DNA from: Paracoccus beibuensis
GTDB taxonomy: Bacteria > Pseudomonadota > Alphaproteobacteria > Rhodobacterales > Rhodobacteraceae
Direction: 5' to 3'
Assembly (NCBI RefSeq): GCF_026162625.1
Contig: NZ_JAOTBD010000002.1
Span: forward strand, 124,001-188,000
DNA: 64,000 bases
The position numbers were made by a program, and so were the translations under genes. Shown piece after piece: positions 7,452 to 16,856 of the stretch; position 1 is the stretch's first letter, and the number at the start of each line of letters is the position of its first letter. The notes beneath the pieces were generated by a model. The model had not been told where the DNA came from and searched no databases. It saw only the letters and a program-made list of their open reading frames with translations.

Positions 7452-9680
7452 TCAGCCCGGAGAACTGATTTCCGCGTCGATGATCGGGTCCGGGAACTGC
7501 CCGGATACCTCCCAGGCCGTCGCGCCAGCATCCAGGAAAGACAGGCTCTTCCAGCCAGCCTTGTAGACAAAGAGTCGCCCCGACGGGGCCGCCATCAGGC
7601 TCAGCCCCTCATGCGTCTTTTCCGGAGTCTCGAAGGCGGGAAGCTTCGGCATCTCGCGCCAAGTTTCGAGGTCGTCGCTCGCATGCACCATGCCGGACGG
7701 ACTGACCTTGCAGTAGCTCGACAGCGGCTTCGACCAGACCAGCGCAGAGCCCGCTTCAACGACCGAGAGAACTCGGAATGTCAGGTCGTCGCCATCGATC
7801 TCGATCACAGCGCCATTTACACAGACCGCAAGCAAGCGATCTGTCCCGCCGATCAAGCGATCGACAACAAGGCCATCGAGCCCGACAAGCTGACCGCTCG
7901 GGGTATGGGCGCCCAAGGCCGAGGCTGCGAACCGTTCCCCCTTATCTGTGTGAGCGACATGCGTCGCCGCGATGCCGTAGTCCGCCACCTGAGAGACGAC
8001 GCCCGCCTTGACGCGGAGAGCCCGGTCCCGATCAAGGATCGAGGTCGAGCCATCCGGGACGTTGCGCTCAATGGCGGCGATGTCCATGCTCGTCGCATCG
8101 AGGATTTCGAACAGCCGCACATTGTCGATGTAGACGTTGGCTGGCGTGCCCTCGCCGCGGATATAGACTTCAACCTCGTCGAGCGCGGCGGCCAGATCGG
8201 CCAGGACTTCGAGGTCCATCCACTGGACGTCTCCGGTCGCAGATGCTGAGACATCGATCCAGCGGGTGCCGCCTTGATGCTCAAAGAGCGGGGTCGGCAG
8301 GAGTCTCACCTCATTCCAGGGCGTGTCGGTGGTCGCGAAAATAATCCGCACCTGACTGACGTCGGTTAGGAGGACCGAGCAGGCTCCATTCACAACATTG
8401 GAGCGCGCGTCAGTGTAGGCACGGCCCTCATAGTTGCGAGTTCCCATTTTCAGCTCAGTCCCCTCAGCCGGACGGATCTCGACGCCAGCGACCTTCTCGA
8501 TGTAGGCACCGCGACCAGAGTCCATGTTATTAAGGGAAAAGCCGCCACTCACGGGAGCAGGCTCTTTCGTGTCGTTGAACCGGAAGTTCAGCCTCATGAC
8601 CATATCCCAGTAGCGAGACCGAATGCCTCCTGCGGGGCCGCGCGCGCCGGTCGGGTCAGCGTTCATTGAATGCACACCCGAAATGTAGCTCTCCAGCAGC
8701 CAAGCCGCCTCAACCTCGCGGCCGTTGATTTGCGTCACATTGCGGACGACGCTCGGATATTTGTGCGTGCTGTAGCCGACGCCGACATTACCATCCCAGA
8801 GCAGAGCATCGAAGCCCGGCACCTCGGGCGCTTCGATCTCGCCGCGCAGGCCGATGGTCGCCGTCGCGCCGATTTCCGTGTAGGCTGCGCCGGTCAGCTT
8901 CAATTTCCGGGCACCCTCGGACAGCAACACCCGCTGCGAGATCTCGAAATTTCCAGAGTTGTCGCCCGTAACCCAGTCCCGTGTCAGGTAGCTCGTCGAG
9001 CCAAGACGCTGCGCCGGCTGTGTCGTCGAGCGGGTCCGGGGACTGTCGCCAGAGACGTAGTCCCAGCCGTTGGTATAGTCCTCGAAGTCGCCGTTCAGGA
9101 TGGGAATCTCGACCTCGCTGACACCCAGTTCGCTGATGTCGAGCCAGGACGCCAGGTCGATGGAGCGGTAGACGGCGTTGGCAGTCGCAACGATGACCGG
9201 CGCCCCATTGGGTGCGGACAAGCCAAGCGGGGACGCCGGAGCGCCGCTGATATGCTTCCAGCCGTCGCCGCCATCCTCGGACAAGGAGACTGAGCCGTCA
9301 TGCAAGACGACAAGCCGCTCGCCGGCGACCGGCGGCATATCTACGGGCGGTGTCTCCGGGAACTCCGGCGAGGGCACCAGCGGTAGATCGACTTCCGGGA
9401 CATCTGGTGGCGTGATGTCCGGGTCGGCCAGGCCGTCGAGGTAGGACTGGATATCGTCGTAGTCGTAGATGTCGTCCCAGGCCTCCATGGGGATCTGAGG
9501 ATACATCGGCGCCAGGCTGCGGGCGCCGTCGCGGATCGCGCGCCGCTCCAAAGCGGGAGACCCCTGCGAGGCCGTCTTGTCATATCGACCAGGGGCGCTC
9601 TCCCGATCAGATTTCGGGGCCTGATAAAGCGTGCGCGGATCGCGCTCGTGTGCCCGGATCAGGGCTGCCATCGTGCTCAT
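7452..9680 (-). CDS. Tail tip / receptor-binding protein with carbohydrate-binding-like domain
   Basis: 742 residues, the last and largest protein of the tail module. The N-terminal 100 residues include an acidic, proline-rich linker (DPDITPPDVPEVDLP). Residues about 120-180 look like a propeller-type repeat (VLHDGSVSLSEDGGDGWKHI) that recurs in the last 150 residues (DRLLAVCVNGAVIEIDGDD). The middle part begins ILNGDFEDYTNGWDY, typical of jelly-roll carbohydrate-binding modules. These features fit a cell-surface-binding tail protein. No catalytic motif was seen. Confidence 0.6.
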   Translation of the reverse strand: MSTMAALIRAHERDPRTLYQAPKSDRESAPGRYDKTASQGSPALERRAIRDGARSLAPMYPQIPMEAWDDIYDYDDIQSYLDGLADPDITPPDVPEVDLPLVPSPEFPETPPVDMPPVAGERLVVLHDGSVSLSEDGGDGWKHISGAPASPLGLSAPNGAPVIVATANAVYRSIDLASWLDISELGVSEVEIPILNGDFEDYTNGWDYVSGDSPRTRSTTQPAQRLGSTSYLTRDWVTGDNSGNFEISQRVLLSEGARKLKLTGAAYTEIGATATIGLRGEIEAPEVPGFDALLWDGNVGVGYSTHKYPSVVRNVTQINGREVEAAWLLESYISGVHSMNADPTGARGPAGGIRSRYWDMVMRLNFRFNDTKEPAPVSGGFSLNNMDSGRGAYIEKVAGVEIRPAEGTELKMGTRNYEGRAYTDARSNVVNGACSVLLTDVSQVRIIFATTDTPWNEVRLLPTPLFEHQGGTRWIDVSASATGDVQWMDLEVLADLAAALDEVEVYIRGEGTPANVYIDNVRLFEILDATSMDIAAIERNVPDGSTSILDRDRALRVKAGVVSQVADYGIAATHVAHTDKGERFAASALGAHTPSGQLVGLDGLVVDRLIGGTDRLLAVCVNGAVIEIDGDDLTFRVLSVVEAGSALVWSKPLSSYCKVSPSGMVHASDDLETWREMPKLPAFETPEKTHEGLSLMAAPSGRLFVYKAGWKSLSFLDAGATAWEVSGQFPDPIIDAEISSPG

Positions 9681-11323
9681 TCGACGTCGACTCCATTTTC
9701 GATGGAAATAGTCCCGGCCTCGAACCGCACCGAATGCCCCAACCGCGAAGCGGTCGGCACAGGAGGCGCGTCAATCTCGACCCGGATCGAGATGTCATAG
9801 ACATCCGGGGCCTGCTCGAGGGCGGCGAACTGAGCGTCGGCGAGGGGCGACACCCGGCCGGTCGCGGGATATTCCGCAGGGCCAAGCACCGGCGGCACGA
9901 TGGCGGGCATGACGGGTTCGACCCACTCTGGACCACCTCGGCCGACCGCGCAGGCGATTTCGATATGCGCGACCGAATGGCCGTCTGCGATCTCGAATGC
10001 GTAATCGACGACCTTCCCTGCCGCGGGGGCGAAGCGCGGATCGGACATGGACACAGCGTCGTCGATCTGGAGGCCCAGAACATCTTCAAGTGGCACGGAA
10101 AAGCGCACCCGGACAGCTCGGGCGGCGTATTTGAGGCGCGCCTTGGCCCGCTCGATAGCATGACGCAAAGCGGCCTGCCCGCGCGCGGTCGCAAAGAAGC
10201 TTTCCGCGATCCGACCCTGAACAGGATCGAGCTTCTGCCACTGTGCCTCGATGAAGACATAGCCGCCAGTGTGCTCTTCGAGAGCTTGCCAGAGGTCGCC
10301 AGCATAGAAGACAATCTCGCCCACCTGGTAGCTCGCCGTCGGCTGCCAAGGGTCGATCTCGTCGCCCTCTCCGATGAGATCGCGCAGGTAAATCGTCTGC
10401 ACCTCTTCGCCGGCCTCGGTGAGGTCCTGAATGTCCGCTTCGACCCGGACCGTCACTCGCTCTTCGCGGGCCTGCTTGCGCGGGTTGCGGAGGATGACGC
10501 GAGCAGTCGATGCAGGATGGATCAGCACGTCGCCGGAGTAGAGGGCGCTGTCATACTGGGCGGGGATGTTCTTCAGCCTCCGCCGCGACGGAGAGCCAAG
10601 ACGCAGCACGGCCTCATCAACGAGCCAACCGCCACCGATCTCCTCTCCGACAGCCGGCCAGGCTTCTTGGATCGCCTCGTCAGCGACGACGGACATCTGC
10701 GCTCCATGCTCCCACGCAACCTCGGAGTAGACGCTCGCATCCTGATGCCACGACGCGCCGACCTCGATCTCGACGGCTTTGAGGGGCGGGGCCTCCGTCG
10801 ACGGCACAACGGACCTGTGGTGGACCCGGCCGGCTTGAATCGTCCGCGGCGCGTCGATCAGGTCATTGAGACGCGGAAGGCCGGTCACGCGGTCCCAGGC
10901 GATAGTCGCGCCGCGCCCGGTCAGCACCGCGCCCTGGTCCCGCGCCTGGCCCGGTTGAGCGAAAAGCTCGTCGAAGTAGGGGGCGACAGCCAGGCTCTCG
11001 ACAAGCACGTCCCGTGCGGCCTGCCAGCCGGGGTTGCGGCACACGATATCGATGTCGGCATACTCCCCATCAAGGCCGATCGGTGCGGCTGTGATCGTGC
11101 CGACGATCAGCGGATGGACCTGCCCCAGGTGCTCGACCGAGATGGCCACCCGGCGGCCGAGACGAATGTAGCCATCGGGTTTTGCCGGGATTGTCACGGT
11201 CGCGCCTGCCAAATCGCCCTCGGAGTGCGAAAGGGAAAACCGGACCGGCCGTTCATCCAGGCGAGCATGGGTGGCAGCATCGAAGCTCTCGCCGGGCGCG
11301 AGGTATGCAAAGAACAGGCGCAT
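9677..11323 (-). CDS. Tail hub/tail tip protein with embedded chitin-binding-like module
   Basis: 548 residues. The start overlaps the previous gene's stop and the stop overlaps the next gene, so it is part of a tightly coupled tail operon. A segment near residue 335-380 (WQPTASYQVGEIVFYAGDLW) matches the aromatic pattern of CBM5/12 chitin-binding-like domains, often found in virion tips. The rest resembles baseplate-hub proteins of siphoviruses in size and place (after the tape measure), but no family was firmly recognised. Confidence 0.55.
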   Translation of the reverse strand: MRLFFAYLAPGESFDAATHARLDERPVRFSLSHSEGDLAGATVTIPAKPDGYIRLGRRVAISVEHLGQVHPLIVGTITAAPIGLDGEYADIDIVCRNPGWQAARDVLVESLAVAPYFDELFAQPGQARDQGAVLTGRGATIAWDRVTGLPRLNDLIDAPRTIQAGRVHHRSVVPSTEAPPLKAVEIEVGASWHQDASVYSEVAWEHGAQMSVVADEAIQEAWPAVGEEIGGGWLVDEAVLRLGSPSRRRLKNIPAQYDSALYSGDVLIHPASTARVILRNPRKQAREERVTVRVEADIQDLTEAGEEVQTIYLRDLIGEGDEIDPWQPTASYQVGEIVFYAGDLWQALEEHTGGYVFIEAQWQKLDPVQGRIAESFFATARGQAALRHAIERAKARLKYAARAVRVRFSVPLEDVLGLQIDDAVSMSDPRFAPAAGKVVDYAFEIADGHSVAHIEIACAVGRGGPEWVEPVMPAIVPPVLGPAEYPATGRVSPLADAQFAALEQAPDVYDISIRVEIDAPPVPTASRLGHSVRFEAGTISIENGVDVE

Positions 11324-11853
11324 CAGAGCTCTTTCAGGGTCAGTGACCAGGACGACTGCCCGCCGTCCTCGTCGAAGTTGCCGGGTGCCTCTGCGAGCGC
11401 GCCGTTGAGGATCGGGCGATAGTGGACGACGGCAGAGCCAGGGGCCGTGACGGTGCGGCCGTCCAACTCAAGCGCTGCCGTAATGCTGGCGCCGGACGCC
11501 GTGCGCGCGTCAATCGAGCCGGGCACCGGTGAGCGGTCGAGGTAGACCGTGCCGTCCGCTCGGGTTGTGTGCGTGAGCTGCTGGATAGACCAAACCTGTA
11601 TGAGCGTGCCGCGCCACAACCCGCCAAGGGCCGGAGCCGCCATGTTCCGAGCCGAAATCGAGATTTCGTATTTCCGGAAAAGCGGGTTCTCGACGATGAT
11701 CAACTCTCCGTTGACGTCATACCGCATGTCCACGTCGCCGCCGATCGGATCGAGCGATTGCGTGATGCCGTAGTCGCCGCCAGCCGAAATGGCGATCTCG
11801 GCGCCTCGGGTGCGATCCGCATTGAGCCGGAAAATGCGAAGATCAGTGAACAT
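11323..11853 (-). CDS. Distal tail-like protein, uncharacterised
   Basis: A 176-residue protein directly following the tape measure gene (1-nt overlap) and preceding the hub gene. It is rich in beta-strand-forming residues, with no cysteines or membrane segments. The position matches distal tail proteins that link tail tube and tip; that assignment is by gene order only. Confidence 0.55.
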   Translation of the reverse strand: MFTDLRIFRLNADRTRGAEIAISAGGDYGITQSLDPIGGDVDMRYDVNGELIIVENPLFRKYEISISARNMAAPALGGLWRGTLIQVWSIQQLTHTTRADGTVYLDRSPVPGSIDARTASGASITAALELDGRTVTAPGSAVVHYRPILNGALAEAPGNFDEDGGQSSWSLTLKEL

Positions 11854-13712
11854 CAGGCACCTACAAAGCCAGGGGTGGAGCCGGAGCGACGAGCCGCCTT
11901 TTTGCGAGCGTGCTCGAGGAAGCGAGCCGCGACATCGTCTTCGGCGCGCATCGAATAGGATTCCCCATCGAGGTGGACATTCACCGGCGTGCCGCTCGAT
12001 GCCGGCCGAGATACAGCCTGAGAGCCGCTGAGACGCGCCCCGACCGTCGGCGGCATGAGTCCGCGGTTCAGGGCCTCGAAGAAGCCGCGGCCGAACTTGC
12101 GCACCATCGGCGCGCGGACCACGAATTCCTGACCGTGCACGACCCCTGCCTCTTCATCCTCGGCCACGTCGCCCGTGTAGCCGCCCGACCGGAATCCCGG
12201 CACCGGGACCTCGCGGCCGCCGCGCTGGCGCTGGACCCAGTTGAATGCCTTGATGACGCCCCGGATCGGCGCGAGCAGCGTGTTCACGACCGCCCTGGCC
12301 ATGTTGAGTAGCATCTTGTGCCAGTTGTCCTGGACCCACCGCATCCCGTCGCCGAATAGGTTGGTGATCGCGTTCCAGTTCTTGGCGACGGCGTAGACGA
12401 TGGCAGCCACCGCACCGGCGACCGCAAGGAAGGCCGCCCCAATGCCGACGGCGGCGATGGAGACACCACCCAGGGCCGTCATCATGAAGCCGATGGCGAC
12501 AAGGATCGGACCGACCGCCAGGGCGATCATGCCCAGGATGGCGACGAACTTCAGGACGCCAGGGCTGACATTGTTGGCCAGGAAGGTGATGAAGCTGGCC
12601 ACGGCCTGAACGATGGTGATGATCGCGTCGTGAACCCCGGCCTCCATCAAGGCGATGCCGAGGGCCTGGAATGAGCTTGCGAGTTGTGCGTTGGCAGCCT
12701 GGAGCTCGCGAGCCTTCTTCACATCCTCCTCATCGAAGAAGGCGCCGCGAGCCTCGGCGGCGTCGGCCAGCTCCTTCAGGGCCTTTCCGTTGTCCTTGAG
12801 GAGGGGCAGGAGCTTCGTCGAGTCGCCAGCGATAGCCTCCATGAAGAACCGGAAATCGTGCTGAGAGAGATTGGCCTTATCCAACCCGCTGACATAAAGC
12901 TGGAGTGCTTCAGTTGAGCTGAGGTTTCCGAAGAGGCGCTTCGTCTCGGCCGAGATAGCGGCGGTGTCGCCGACAATACTCTTGGACACGAGGCCGATCT
13001 TCGGAGCAACGCGCTCCATCCAGTCCACCAGTGGGCCGGATTCTGCCTGCGCGAGGTCGCCAATTCGGTCCCCCATGTCCTTGAGCATCGAGGAAATATC
13101 CTCGAACTCCAGGCCGACATTTGCACCGGCTGCCGTCCACCTCTGGAACTCGCGCATACTCACGCCTGCGACATCTGCCGCATTCTTCACGTCGATGATT
13201 TTCTGGTTGAGGTTCTGCATCGCCATCACACCGCCGGTCGCCGCAGCGGTGATGCCCGCCGTGACGCCTGCGGTGATCCTTGTGCCGACGGATTTCAGCT
13301 TGCCGGAGATGTTGCTGACCATTCGGTCGAACTTGGTTTCGGTATCGCGGACCAGCCGCTCATTGACCTTCTCGATGCCCTTTTCCATCGAGATGTAGGC
13401 GCGCTTGACCTCGTCGGCGGAGCGCTCGCCCCTGCGCCCGGCTTCTGCGATAGCCTCATAGGCCTCGCGGTATTTACGCTTGGTCTGCTCGGCGGTCTCT
13501 TCGGAGACGACATAGAGATCGCGGAATGCCGTCTCGACCTTCCGGGCTGCCGCCGCGCCGTCGTCGCCGATCTCGCCGAGTTCCCGGTCGGCCTGCTGAG
13601 CGGCGGTGCCGACAGCCTCGACGGCCTGGTCGAGCTCCTTCAGGTCAGCCAGCGCGTCCTGCACATCCGCAAGAAACGGGATACGGACCGGCTTGGAGCT
13701 ACGCGTCGCCAT
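11853..13712 (-). CDS. Tail tape measure protein
   Basis: 619 residues. An N-terminal coiled coil (about 15-130) is followed by hydrophobic segments (145-170, 350-450) and a C-terminal region with conserved GGYTG and EFVV motifs seen in many tape measure proteins. It sets siphovirus tail length; at the usual roughly 1.5 angstrom per residue the tail would be short to medium. It starts 14 nt before the stop of the frameshift extension of the tail chaperone, the canonical gene arrangement. Confidence 0.85.
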   Translation of the reverse strand: MATRSSKPVRIPFLADVQDALADLKELDQAVEAVGTAAQQADRELGEIGDDGAAAARKVETAFRDLYVVSEETAEQTKRKYREAYEAIAEAGRRGERSADEVKRAYISMEKGIEKVNERLVRDTETKFDRMVSNISGKLKSVGTRITAGVTAGITAAATGGVMAMQNLNQKIIDVKNAADVAGVSMREFQRWTAAGANVGLEFEDISSMLKDMGDRIGDLAQAESGPLVDWMERVAPKIGLVSKSIVGDTAAISAETKRLFGNLSSTEALQLYVSGLDKANLSQHDFRFFMEAIAGDSTKLLPLLKDNGKALKELADAAEARGAFFDEEDVKKARELQAANAQLASSFQALGIALMEAGVHDAIITIVQAVASFITFLANNVSPGVLKFVAILGMIALAVGPILVAIGFMMTALGGVSIAAVGIGAAFLAVAGAVAAIVYAVAKNWNAITNLFGDGMRWVQDNWHKMLLNMARAVVNTLLAPIRGVIKAFNWVQRQRGGREVPVPGFRSGGYTGDVAEDEEAGVVHGQEFVVRAPMVRKFGRGFFEALNRGLMPPTVGARLSGSQAVSRPASSGTPVNVHLDGESYSMRAEDDVAARFLEHARKKAARRSGSTPGFVGA

Positions 13713-13986
13713 TGAGCAGTTTCCTCATCAGGTCATCAGCATCCTCGCCGCCGTGGAACGCGATCCGCATGGCGAGGTAGTTGTTCCAGGCTTCCCGCTT
13801 CTCCCGTTCGAGGGCGAGTTCGGCATAGGCGACGGCCTGGCGGGGGGAGTAAGATCCCGGGTCCGAATGTCCGGCTGCGATCAGGTATTCTTTGAGTTCC
13901 GCCCAGCCTTGGCCGGGGTCTCTGCGAACAGGTCCGACATGCCGAGGCCCGCGACCGTTTGAAGAACCTCGGCCACGAGCTTTTTT
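13699..13986 (-). CDS. Tail chaperone frameshift extension (gpT-like part)
   Basis: An open frame without its own start codon upstream of the coding-like segment beginning GWAELKEYLIAAGHSD. It is in the -1 frame relative to gene 13881-14309. A classic slippery heptamer A-AAA-AAG (read leftward, 13980-13986) lies in the right phase. Shifting there yields a fusion ending in this segment just after the tape measure start, as in lambda gpG/gpGT. The stretch just after the slip reads as low-complexity residues, so the exact slip point is not certain. Confidence 0.6.
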   Translation of the reverse strand, partial: KKARGRGSSNGRGPRHVGPVRRDPGQGWAELKEYLIAAGHSDPGSYSPRQAVAYAELALEREKREAWNNYLAMRIAFHGGEDADDLMRKLLNGDA

Positions 13987-14309
13987 CTTTCGACCTCAGG
14001 GACAGAGACGGCAGCGATCGCGTTCAGGAGGCGCAGCTGATAGACGCCGGCCAGGCCGAACTTCTCCAGCCTCTTCTCGTCTTCCCGCAGGCCCGCTGCC
14101 AGGATTTTCGTGATCGCCTTTGCACCGGCGGCGGCGACAGCGGCGGCCAGCGCGGCGGCGCGGTTGTCGGAGCGCACGATGTGCGCGACGGCGGCCTGGC
14201 TCCCGATCGCCTCGATCAGCGTGTCGATGCCGACTGCCGTGACCTGGATGTCCTTGCCGTCAATCTCAACAGTCGTCGAGAGAGGAGCGGTGTCGAAGAT
14301 GGATGCCAT
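13881..14309 (-). CDS. Tail assembly chaperone (gpG-like)
   Basis: A 142-residue, largely helical, alanine-rich protein between the major tail region and the tape measure. It is expected to bind tape measure protein during tail assembly and be absent from virions. It carries the slippery sequence about 33 codons before its stop, for production of a longer gpGT-like form. Promoter-like element A2 precedes it. Confidence 0.7.
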   Translation of the reverse strand: MASIFDTAPLSTTVEIDGKDIQVTAVGIDTLIEAIGSQAAVAHIVRSDNRAAALAAAVAAAGAKAITKILAAGLREDEKRLEKFGLAGVYQLRLLNAIAAVSVPEVERKKLVAEVLQTVAGLGMSDLFAETPAKAGRNSKNT

Positions 14310-14330
14310 TCGCGGTCCCTATTCCTTTTG

Positions 14331-14363
14331 CAGGATATAGGGCGGTGAATGCTTTAACTTGCA
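14331..14363 (-). promoter_or_regulatory. Promoter-like element A2
   Basis: Leftward TGCAAG, conserved spacer with GCATTCA, and CCTATATCC at the fixed 22-nt distance. It sits upstream of the tail chaperone gene. Confidence 0.6.
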
Positions 14364-14370
14364 CCTTGGA

Positions 14371-14652
14371 TCAGAGGGGAAGCCGTAGGCGCCGGATCTT
14401 GGCGACCTTCAGCCCCAATCTCTCCTCGCTCGCGACAATGGCCTGGAGCTCGATCTTCGCGGCTTCGTAAGCGACCAGGCAGCCACGAATATGTGCGAGG
14501 ATAGGCTCCGCTTCTTCTGCGGTGAGAAGACCGAGCCCGATGTTGCGCTGCTTTTCCTCAGGGGCTTTTGAGAGGATGCGGACGCGACAAAGACGCTTGA
14601 GTTCAAGTCGCCGCTTTTCGGCTTCAAAATTGGGATCGAGCACGGACATCAT
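14371..14652 (-). CDS. Small uncharacterised tail-module protein
   Basis: 93 residues, strongly charged and helical (FEAEKRRLELKRL, EEAEPILAHIRGCLVAYEAAK). It overlaps the previous gene by 4 nt and precedes the A2 element. No family recognised. Its place between a virion-surface protein and the tail chaperone suggests an assembly role. Confidence 0.6.
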   Translation of the reverse strand: MMSVLDPNFEAEKRRLELKRLCRVRILSKAPEEKQRNIGLGLLTAEEAEPILAHIRGCLVAYEAAKIELQAIVASEERLGLKVAKIRRLRLPL

Positions 14653-15662
14653 TCACCTTCACGCAACGCAGTGACAACCTCGGCGATCTCCTCCGAGGAC
14701 AGAGCACGATCGAAGACCACGAGGTGTCGGATCACGTGACCGACATCCTCAGAAGCACCGATCGCAACGCCGAAGAGATCCGCCGCAGCCAGCGGCATAA
14801 GATCCTCGCGATAGAGGAGGTGTGCCGATCCAGTCTCCGCGACTTCATAGCCAGAGACAGACGCCGCCCAACCGGAACTGATGCCAGTAAAAACAAACGC
14901 GCGCGCATCCGATGTCATGAAACCGCGGATTGGATACTCATTGAAATCTTGCCAGACGCTGAGGTTGTCCCTCCGAGACAGCTTGAGTTCGGCGTTGCCT
15001 TCGAACCGGAAGTAATCGACCGGAGAGTAGCGAGTGTCATCAGACACGATGATAAAAGTCCGATCGCCGCGGCCGATAAGGTCGAGAGACGACATAACGC
15101 GGACGACAACCTCGACCGCATGATCGGGGGCGGTGGCGCCGCCCATCCAAACCTCGATCTCGCCGTAGGCTTCAAGGTATTCCGTGTTGATATCAGTCGT
15201 CGCCATCACCGAGACGCCGTCGAGACGGACATCGACAATTTCCAGCCCGGCAAAGGGCAGCCCGCTGTCGATAACCTGGTAAGTCCCCATGACCAAAAGC
15301 TGGATCTGACCACCTGAATTCATCAGGTAAAAGCCAGGATCTGCGGCGGGCGACAGCAGGAAGTGGATGGACTCAAGAAACGACTCGCTGCCAGCAGCAC
15401 TGGATGGGCCAGCGAGCACTCCGTCCAAACCGAAGACGAGGCCGTCAGGCAGCTTGTGTGGCCGCATAAACTCGTCCTCTTGGCCGAACGCAAAGCCACT
15501 CAGACGATCCGACCACTCGCTAACGCGTCTATTGGCATCGAGAGTTACACCCGACTTGTGATCGAGCCAAGCGATGCAGCCGGCGATCTGATCGGGAAAG
15601 CGCGGACCAGCGGGCGCAAGTGCAGCGCCAGAAAGGCCAACTCCAGACATACCGAACGACAT
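14649..15662 (-). CDS. Concanavalin/LamG-like virion surface protein
   Basis: A 337-residue product beginning MSFGMSG; the start at 15662 couples to the stop of the preceding gene (TGATG). An internal pattern (IAGCIAWLDHKSGVTL, then VSEWSDR) and a C-terminal VVFDRALSSEEI are typical of LamG/concanavalin-like beta-sandwich domains, which end in a FNRALSxxEI motif. Such proteins decorate virions or bind sugars. It is encoded between the tail tube and tail chaperone, an unusual place for an adhesin. Confidence 0.55.
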   Translation of the reverse strand: MSFGMSGVGLSGAALAPAGPRFPDQIAGCIAWLDHKSGVTLDANRRVSEWSDRLSGFAFGQEDEFMRPHKLPDGLVFGLDGVLAGPSSAAGSESFLESIHFLLSPAADPGFYLMNSGGQIQLLVMGTYQVIDSGLPFAGLEIVDVRLDGVSVMATTDINTEYLEAYGEIEVWMGGATAPDHAVEVVVRVMSSLDLIGRGDRTFIIVSDDTRYSPVDYFRFEGNAELKLSRRDNLSVWQDFNEYPIRGFMTSDARAFVFTGISSGWAASVSGYEVAETGSAHLLYREDLMPLAAADLFGVAIGASEDVGHVIRHLVVFDRALSSEEIAEVVTALREGE

Positions 15663-15982
15663 CAGTAAACCTCCGCCGGGACGATCCACAGGGTCCCCAC
15701 CCCGGCCGGCGTCACAACCAGGTCAGCAGACTCGCCGAGCGAAACTCCGAGCCAGACATTGGCATCATGCGGAACAGCCACGAAGCCCGCTACCTCGGCC
15801 GCACGGCCGTGCTTGTAGGCAAACGCCGCATCCGACCGGATCTCGTAATGCCCCGCCGGCAACGAGACGACGACGTCAACGCCAGACGCGAGGGCAGTCT
15901 CAGTCGCGCGAGAAAAGTCTCGGATCGGAAACTGCGCGGGGGCCTCGTCGGTCCCGATGGAAAGCGTGCGGAGTGCGATCAT
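15662..15982 (-). CDS. Uncharacterised small virion protein
   Basis: 106 residues, mostly predicted beta strands, with no cysteine or membrane segment. It precedes the LamG-like gene with a one-base overlap and may form part of the same surface structure. No family recognised. Confidence 0.55.
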   Translation of the reverse strand: MIALRTLSIGTDEAPAQFPIRDFSRATETALASGVDVVVSLPAGHYEIRSDAAFAYKHGRAAEVAGFVAVPHDANVWLGVSLGESADLVVTPAGVGTLWIVPAEVY

Positions 15983-16035
15983 GTCCGTTCCTATTCAGTG
16001 AAAAGGAGGCGGGGTCTGCGCCCTGCCTGCCTGGA

Positions 16036-16797
16036 TCAGTTGGTCCGGGTAAGGGTGCCGAACTCGTCGAGCGGGCGGCCCGGGTTCGCAATCGCTTTGC
16101 CGGTCAGTTCGACGCTCTGGAAATCGCCGTCGTCGGAGATCAGCGCGAGTTCGGACTGCGGGTTGAGCTCGATGCGCAGGCCTTCGAGCAGATACTGCGG
16201 GCCCTCGGGGTTGGTGCCGATGACGGTCAGTTCACCCTTAATGCCGGAGGCGGCGGACAGGAGCGAAATCTGCTCGCGGCCGTCGGCTTCGGTGATCTCG
16301 GGAAGATCGCAGGTCACATCGAACTGCGCGAACTCCTTGATCGGCTCGACCTTGCCGGCCTTGGCCCAGAGAATGTAGTCGACGCCCTCGACCAGAGTGT
16401 TGGTGCCGTCGGAGGCGATGACGTTCGTCGCATCCTTGCCCGGCAGCTCAACCAGGACGCCAGGATAGACAGTGGTCGCATTCACGACGACACCGGTCTG
16501 AGCGGCCTGGATAAAGGACTTGACCCGGCCAGCGACGGCCATGGCGACGTTGCGCGCCGTCAGTTCACCCAGCGTCAGCGAGACATCGGCCGAGATCTGC
16601 GTGATCCGGGTCTTGATCGTCTTCAGCGTCCCGCTGTTGCCGTTGCGCTTTTCGGCGGTCTCGACAGACGGCGTGATCGAAAGCTTGTCGATGGTTGCCA
16701 GGTTGATCGGGCGCTCGTCACCATCCAGCTTGAGGTAGCCGCGGGCGTTGAGAAGTGTGCAGTTGTCGCCGTTGGCGAGGTAGGACTTGAGGGACAT
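16036..16797 (-). CDS. Major tail tube protein
   Basis: 253 residues. Position after the tail terminator-like gene and before the chaperone, size, and a C-terminal immunoglobulin-like segment (LTVIGTNPEGPQYLLEGLRI, ending with KAIANP) all fit the siphovirus tail tube subunit. It has its own promoter-like element (A3), consistent with a need for high expression. Confidence 0.75.
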   Translation of the reverse strand: MSLKSYLANGDNCTLLNARGYLKLDGDERPINLATIDKLSITPSVETAEKRNGNSGTLKTIKTRITQISADVSLTLGELTARNVAMAVAGRVKSFIQAAQTGVVVNATTVYPGVLVELPGKDATNVIASDGTNTLVEGVDYILWAKAGKVEPIKEFAQFDVTCDLPEITEADGREQISLLSAASGIKGELTVIGTNPEGPQYLLEGLRIELNPQSELALISDDGDFQSVELTGKAIANPGRPLDEFGTLTRTN

Positions 16798-16820
16798 GAG
16801 CGGTTCCTTCTGGGCTTTCC

Positions 16821-16853
16821 GGGATATAGGGGGGTGAATGTTTTCGCTTGCAC
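16821..16853 (-). promoter_or_regulatory. Promoter-like element A3
   Basis: Leftward TGCAAG, AAAACATTCA, CCTATATCCC at the fixed spacing, before the tail tube gene. Confidence 0.65.
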
Positions 16854-16856
16854 GGA

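Noticed and set aside
9650-11422. 590-codon rightward open frame
   Set aside because: Antisense to the coupled tail-hub gene; no domain or ribosome binding site.
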